A program made the translations under genes and the position numbers. From positions 1-8,402 of the forward strand of contig DGLO01000015.1 of NCBI GenBank assembly GCA_002388005.1: a stretch of DNA of 8,402 bases. The letters are read 5' to 3'. Origin of the DNA: Candidatus Neomicrothrix sp. UBA4542. GTDB lineage: Bacteria > Actinomycetota > Acidimicrobiia > Acidimicrobiales > Poriferisodalaceae. Of this stretch, positions 6,122-8,402 are shown piece after piece (position 1 is the stretch's first letter; every line of letters starts with the position of its first letter). The notes under the pieces are model-generated. The model was given only the letters and a program-made list of their open reading frames with translations. It ran no database searches and had not been told where the DNA came from.

Positions 6122-7018
6122 ATGTCAGACCTTGACCAGATCGAACCACTACTCACAAACTGCACCTTTCCGAATAGAGGAACGCTGCATTGTGCGGTGT
6201 CAGGCGGAGCAGACTCATCAGCCCTATTGATTCTCGCGTCGTTGACGGGCTCGAAGGTCATCGCCTACCACGTTGATCACGGACTGCGACCCAATGGCTC
6301 CGCAGAACGCGATCAAGTTGCGGAGCTTTCCCAACGGGTCAACGCGCAGTTCAAAACGGTGACCCTCGAACTTGAAGATGGACCCAATTTAGAGGCCCGC
6401 GCGCGGTCGGCCCGTTTCGCAGCTCTACCTTCGACGGTCCTCACAGGCCACACAGCCGACGACCAAGCAGAAACGATCCTTCTTCACCTTCTTCGAGGAG
6501 GAGGTCTTGACGCGTCCGCGGGGATGAGACCGAAACATCATCCGATTCTTTCTCTTCGCCGCGCTGACACCCAACAAGTATGTGAACTGTTTGACTGGCG
6601 GCCAGTTAACGATCCAACCAACGTTGATCCGCGATTTCGACGAAATCGAATTCGCAATGAGGTCATACCCCTCCTGAATGAAATCGCTGAACGAGACGTA
6701 GTTCCGCTGCTGACCCGCGCCGGACAACTTGCAGAAACCGACCGTGACTTGCTTGATGAACTTGCGCAAGTTGTGGATCCAACAGATGCCGCTTCCTTGA
6801 CAGAGGCCCCTCTTGCTTTAGCTCGTCGGGCAATCCGAACGTGGCTCCGCAACGAACACCCCCCTCAGCTGGCTGCAGTCGAACGAGTCCTCGCGGTCGC
6901 GCGAGGAGAGTTCCAAGGCACCGAAGTAGGAGAGGGCCGGACCGTGCGACGCACCAGGGGTAAATTAAGAATTGAAACCTTGACCAAAGATGACAGTCAA
7001 GTTCGAGATAGCGGCTAG
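6122..7018 (+). CDS. tilS: tRNA(Ile)-lysidine synthase
   Basis: TilS attaches lysine to C34 of the tRNA-Ile with CAT anticodon, using ATP, so that it reads AUA and accepts isoleucine. The N-type ATP pyrophosphatase P-loop SGGADSS is at 27-33. YHVDHGLRPNGSAERD (49-64), GHTADDQAET (109-118) and RRNRIRNEVIPLLN (173-186) are family signatures. The 298-residue length fits the short actinobacterial form with the catalytic domain plus a helical domain and only a brief tail, without the long C-terminal tRNA-binding domains of E. coli TilS. The final residues (VRRTRGKLRIET) are basic and may touch tRNA. GAGG precedes the ATG. It is followed after 11 bases by hpt, a very common pairing in bacteria. Confidence 0.95.
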   Translation: MSDLDQIEPLLTNCTFPNRGTLHCAVSGGADSSALLILASLTGSKVIAYHVDHGLRPNGSAERDQVAELSQRVNAQFKTVTLELEDGPNLEARARSARFAALPSTVLTGHTADDQAETILLHLLRGGGLDASAGMRPKHHPILSLRRADTQQVCELFDWRPVNDPTNVDPRFRRNRIRNEVIPLLNEIAERDVVPLLTRAGQLAETDRDLLDELAQVVDPTDAASLTEAPLALARRAIRTWLRNEHPPQLAAVERVLAVARGEFQGTEVGEGRTVRRTRGKLRIETLTKDDSQVRDSG

Positions 7019-7029
7019 GTTCGCTCCTT

Positions 7030-7593
7030 GTGACGGATCAGAACGCCCTCAACGGTGACCCCGCCTTGAGCAAGATCCTTGTGAGCCACGATGAAATCAG
7101 CAATCGGGTCCACGATCTCGGTCAAGAGATCACTAACGACTATGCCGGACGAGTTCCACTGCTAATTGGTGTACTCAAAGGCGGGGCGATCTTTACCACT
7201 GACCTAGCCAGGGCCATCGATCTTCGTGTCGAACTGGACTTCATGGCGGTGTCATCGTATGGATCGAGTACACGAACGAGTGGCGTGGTTCGAATATTGA
7301 AAGATCTTGATGAGGACATCGAAGGCCGAGATGTGATCCTCGTGGAAGACATCGTAGATAGCGGCCTTACTTTGCGATACCTGCGAAAGACACTTCTCGC
7401 GAGGAATCCGGGCACTCTCGAGTTCTGCTCCCTTCTGGTTCGAGAGGAACAGCAAGGAGAGCTTGATGATCTCGTCAAATACGTGGGATTCAAGCTGCCC
7501 GCGGTTTGGGTCGTGGGGTACGGACTTGATGTCGCGCAGCGCTACCGAAACCTTCCCGATATCTGGGAATATGACACGTCAGTCGGTTCCTAG
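7030..7593 (+). CDS. hpt: Hypoxanthine-guanine phosphoribosyltransferase
   Basis: Hpt salvages hypoxanthine and guanine to IMP and GMP with PRPP in the cytoplasm. The 187-residue protein shows the pyrophosphate loop LKGGAIFTTDL (49-59), the flexible-loop region VSSYGSSTRTSG (74-85) and the PRPP motif VILVEDIVDSGLTL (102-115). The base-binding region is FKLPAVWVVGYGLDVAQRYRNLP (154-176), where Lys155 should contact the purine O6. Trp160 stands where most homologues have Phe or Tyr, and Ala158 replaces a frequent Asp; these look tolerable. The start is GTG at 7030, eleven bases after the tilS stop; the sequence before it has no strong ribosome site. In many actinobacteria ftsH and folate genes come next; here a phosphatase-like gene takes that position. 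Confidence 0.95.
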   Translation: MTDQNALNGDPALSKILVSHDEISNRVHDLGQEITNDYAGRVPLLIGVLKGGAIFTTDLARAIDLRVELDFMAVSSYGSSTRTSGVVRILKDLDEDIEGRDVILVEDIVDSGLTLRYLRKTLLARNPGTLEFCSLLVREEQQGELDDLVKYVGFKLPAVWVVGYGLDVAQRYRNLPDIWEYDTSVGS

Positions 7594-7653
7594 GCGCCGC
7601 CGACACGGCAGTGGCCCCCTCAATAGAGGCCAAGTAACATTTCCCTCAAGACA

Positions 7654-7667
7654 GCGTTTCTAAACGC
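7654..7667. repeat. Short palindrome upstream of phosphatase-like gene
   Basis: GCGTTT-CT-AAACGC has perfect 6-bp arms around a 2-base centre, in the 91-base gap after hpt and 17 bases before the GTG at 7685. The centre is too short for a stable RNA loop, so a dimeric DNA-binding protein site is the more natural reading. A single copy this short can also arise by chance. Confidence 0.3.
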
Positions 7668-7684
7668 ATGGGGAATCGGGGACC

Positions 7685-8206
7685 GTGAAGGGGAAGTGGG
7701 CGGAAGGCATTGAGCCCAGAAATTTTGTCTGGGTCATTAAAGACTCCTTAGCTATCTGTGAGCGACCAGGGGGATACGGCGAACATCATCGACGCGTTCG
7801 CCGCCAGGAAGAAATCATCTGGGTCCGTCAGCATGAATTCGACCTCCTCTATTCACTGATTGCTGGTTCGCACAACCTTCATAATTACGAAGAACTTGGC
7901 ATGCCCTTCAGACACCGGCCGTGGCCAGCGCACGACCATCTCGCCGAATTTATGAAAGCGCTCTTCGTTGAGATCCGAAGCGCAATATCGGCAGGACAAA
8001 AAGTGCTGCTTCACAAGGAAGTAGTGGGGGAACGTCTATGCGGACTCATGGCGGCATATCTCCTTTGGGCCGGCCTTGTCGCGACGGGGCCACAAGTCAC
8101 CGCCATAGCGGAACGGATCTTCCAGCAGCGCCTAGGACCACACGGTCGAGAACTAGTTGAAATAGCAGTCGGCATGGAACCCCAACCAGAAACCACTGAG
8201 CCGTGA
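7685..8206 (+). CDS. Protein-tyrosine-phosphatase-fold protein lacking the catalytic cysteine (predicted pseudophosphatase)
   Basis: The 173-residue protein has the layout of a dual-specificity phosphatase: NFVWVIKDSLAICERPGGYG (13-32) at the start, IIWVRQHEFDLLYSLI (44-59), a YEELGMPFRHRP strand (68-79), then QKVLLHKEVVGERLCGLMAAYLLWAG (105-130). That last block aligns with the phosphatase signature V-HC-x5-R followed by the AAYLL helix, with exact spacing. However, the nucleophilic Cys is Lys111 (HKEVVGER, 110-117). His110, Gly115 and Arg117 remain, so it could still bind phosphate. I believe similar proteins without the cysteine occur in related actinobacteria, but this is recall only. The GTG at 7685 follows GGGGAA at 7670-7675, and an in-frame stop at 7661 limits extension. 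Its stop overlaps the folB start (GTGA), so it is expressed with folB. Function is unknown; a regulatory or scaffold role is inference. Confidence 0.7.
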   Translation: MKGKWAEGIEPRNFVWVIKDSLAICERPGGYGEHHRRVRRQEEIIWVRQHEFDLLYSLIAGSHNLHNYEELGMPFRHRPWPAHDHLAEFMKALFVEIRSAISAGQKVLLHKEVVGERLCGLMAAYLLWAGLVATGPQVTAIAERIFQQRLGPHGRELVEIAVGMEPQPETTEP

Positions 8207-8402
8207 CAGAACCAAAAAACAGTGACTGTATTCAACTTCGGGGCCTACGCGTCGTGTGCATCGTGGGGGTGTTGCCCGAAGAACGCGAACGGCCACAACC
8301 GCTGGAACTCGATATCGATATTTTTGCGGATCTATCGGCTGCTGGAGATTCAGATGAATTAGAGGACACGGTCGACTATGGCGCGGTGACAGAAGCGGTT
8401 TC
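8203..8402 (+). CDS. folB: Dihydroneopterin aldolase, 5' part, truncated by window end
   Basis: FolB cleaves 7,8-dihydroneopterin to 6-hydroxymethyl-dihydropterin and glycolaldehyde in folate synthesis. Sixty-six codons are present. IQLRGLRVVCIVGVLPEERE gives the first strand and turn, PQPLELDIDIFADLSAAGDSD the next strands, and DTVDYGAV the substrate-binding loop. Glu27 in PEERERPQ aligns with the glutamate that grips the pterin, and Tyr59 in DYGAV with the conserved tyrosine; the catalytic lysine would lie beyond the window. The GTG start at 8203 overlaps the previous stop by four bases and places the IQLRGL strand eight or nine residues in, as expected. The last two bases are an incomplete codon. 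Confidence 0.9.
   Translation, partial: MTEPKNSDCIQLRGLRVVCIVGVLPEERERPQPLELDIDIFADLSAAGDSDELEDTVDYGAVTEAV

Noticed and set aside
7611..7632. Stem GG/CC plus CCTC-aata-GAGG after hpt as an intrinsic terminator
   Set aside because: The stem needs a three-base bulge and is not followed by a T-run.

Overview
The window looks like core chromosome from a free-living actinobacterium, most likely of the class Acidimicrobiia. This is inferred from protein character and gene order: a TopA tail made of glycine/tyrosine repeats instead of zinc fingers, an MFS gene coupled to tmk, an F420-associated zincin beside tilS and hpt, and frequent GTG starts with ATGA/GTGA overlaps. Base composition appears moderate by eye and was not counted. 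No mobile element, CRISPR array or phage gene was seen, and no stretch over 300 bases lacks a gene.

Region 1 (2-4695, + strand) is a replication and topology block: the 3' part of topA, then an MFS permease, thymidylate kinase (tmk) and the clamp-loader delta' subunit (holB). The last three are joined by two 4-base ATGA overlaps. Region 2 (4696-5055) holds a convergent tRNA-Thr(CGT) gene on the minus strand, a roughly 118-base divergent promoter interval, and a 44-residue single-pass membrane protein. Region 3 (5056-8402, + strand) has a zincin of the F420-associated/DUF2342 type, tilS, hpt, a protein-tyrosine-phosphatase-fold protein whose catalytic cysteine is replaced by lysine, and the start of folB, which is cut by the window end.

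The genes cover housekeeping work: supercoil relaxation, dTTP supply and clamp loading in the first block; tRNA-Ile modification, purine salvage and folate synthesis in the second. Two conserved-looking genes of unknown role, the zincin and the phosphatase-like protein, are embedded among them.

The most unusual signal is inside topA. Between its second and third C-terminal repeats lies an in-frame segment of about 150-170 residues that closely resembles the 2B subdomain of UvrD/PcrA superfamily 1 helicases, including the PKRGIG helix-hairpin-helix signature. I know of no described topoisomerase I with such a module. The next strongest observations are the inactive-looking phosphatase before folB, a delta' subunit that has lost both its zinc cysteines and its Walker A lysine, and the short membrane protein.
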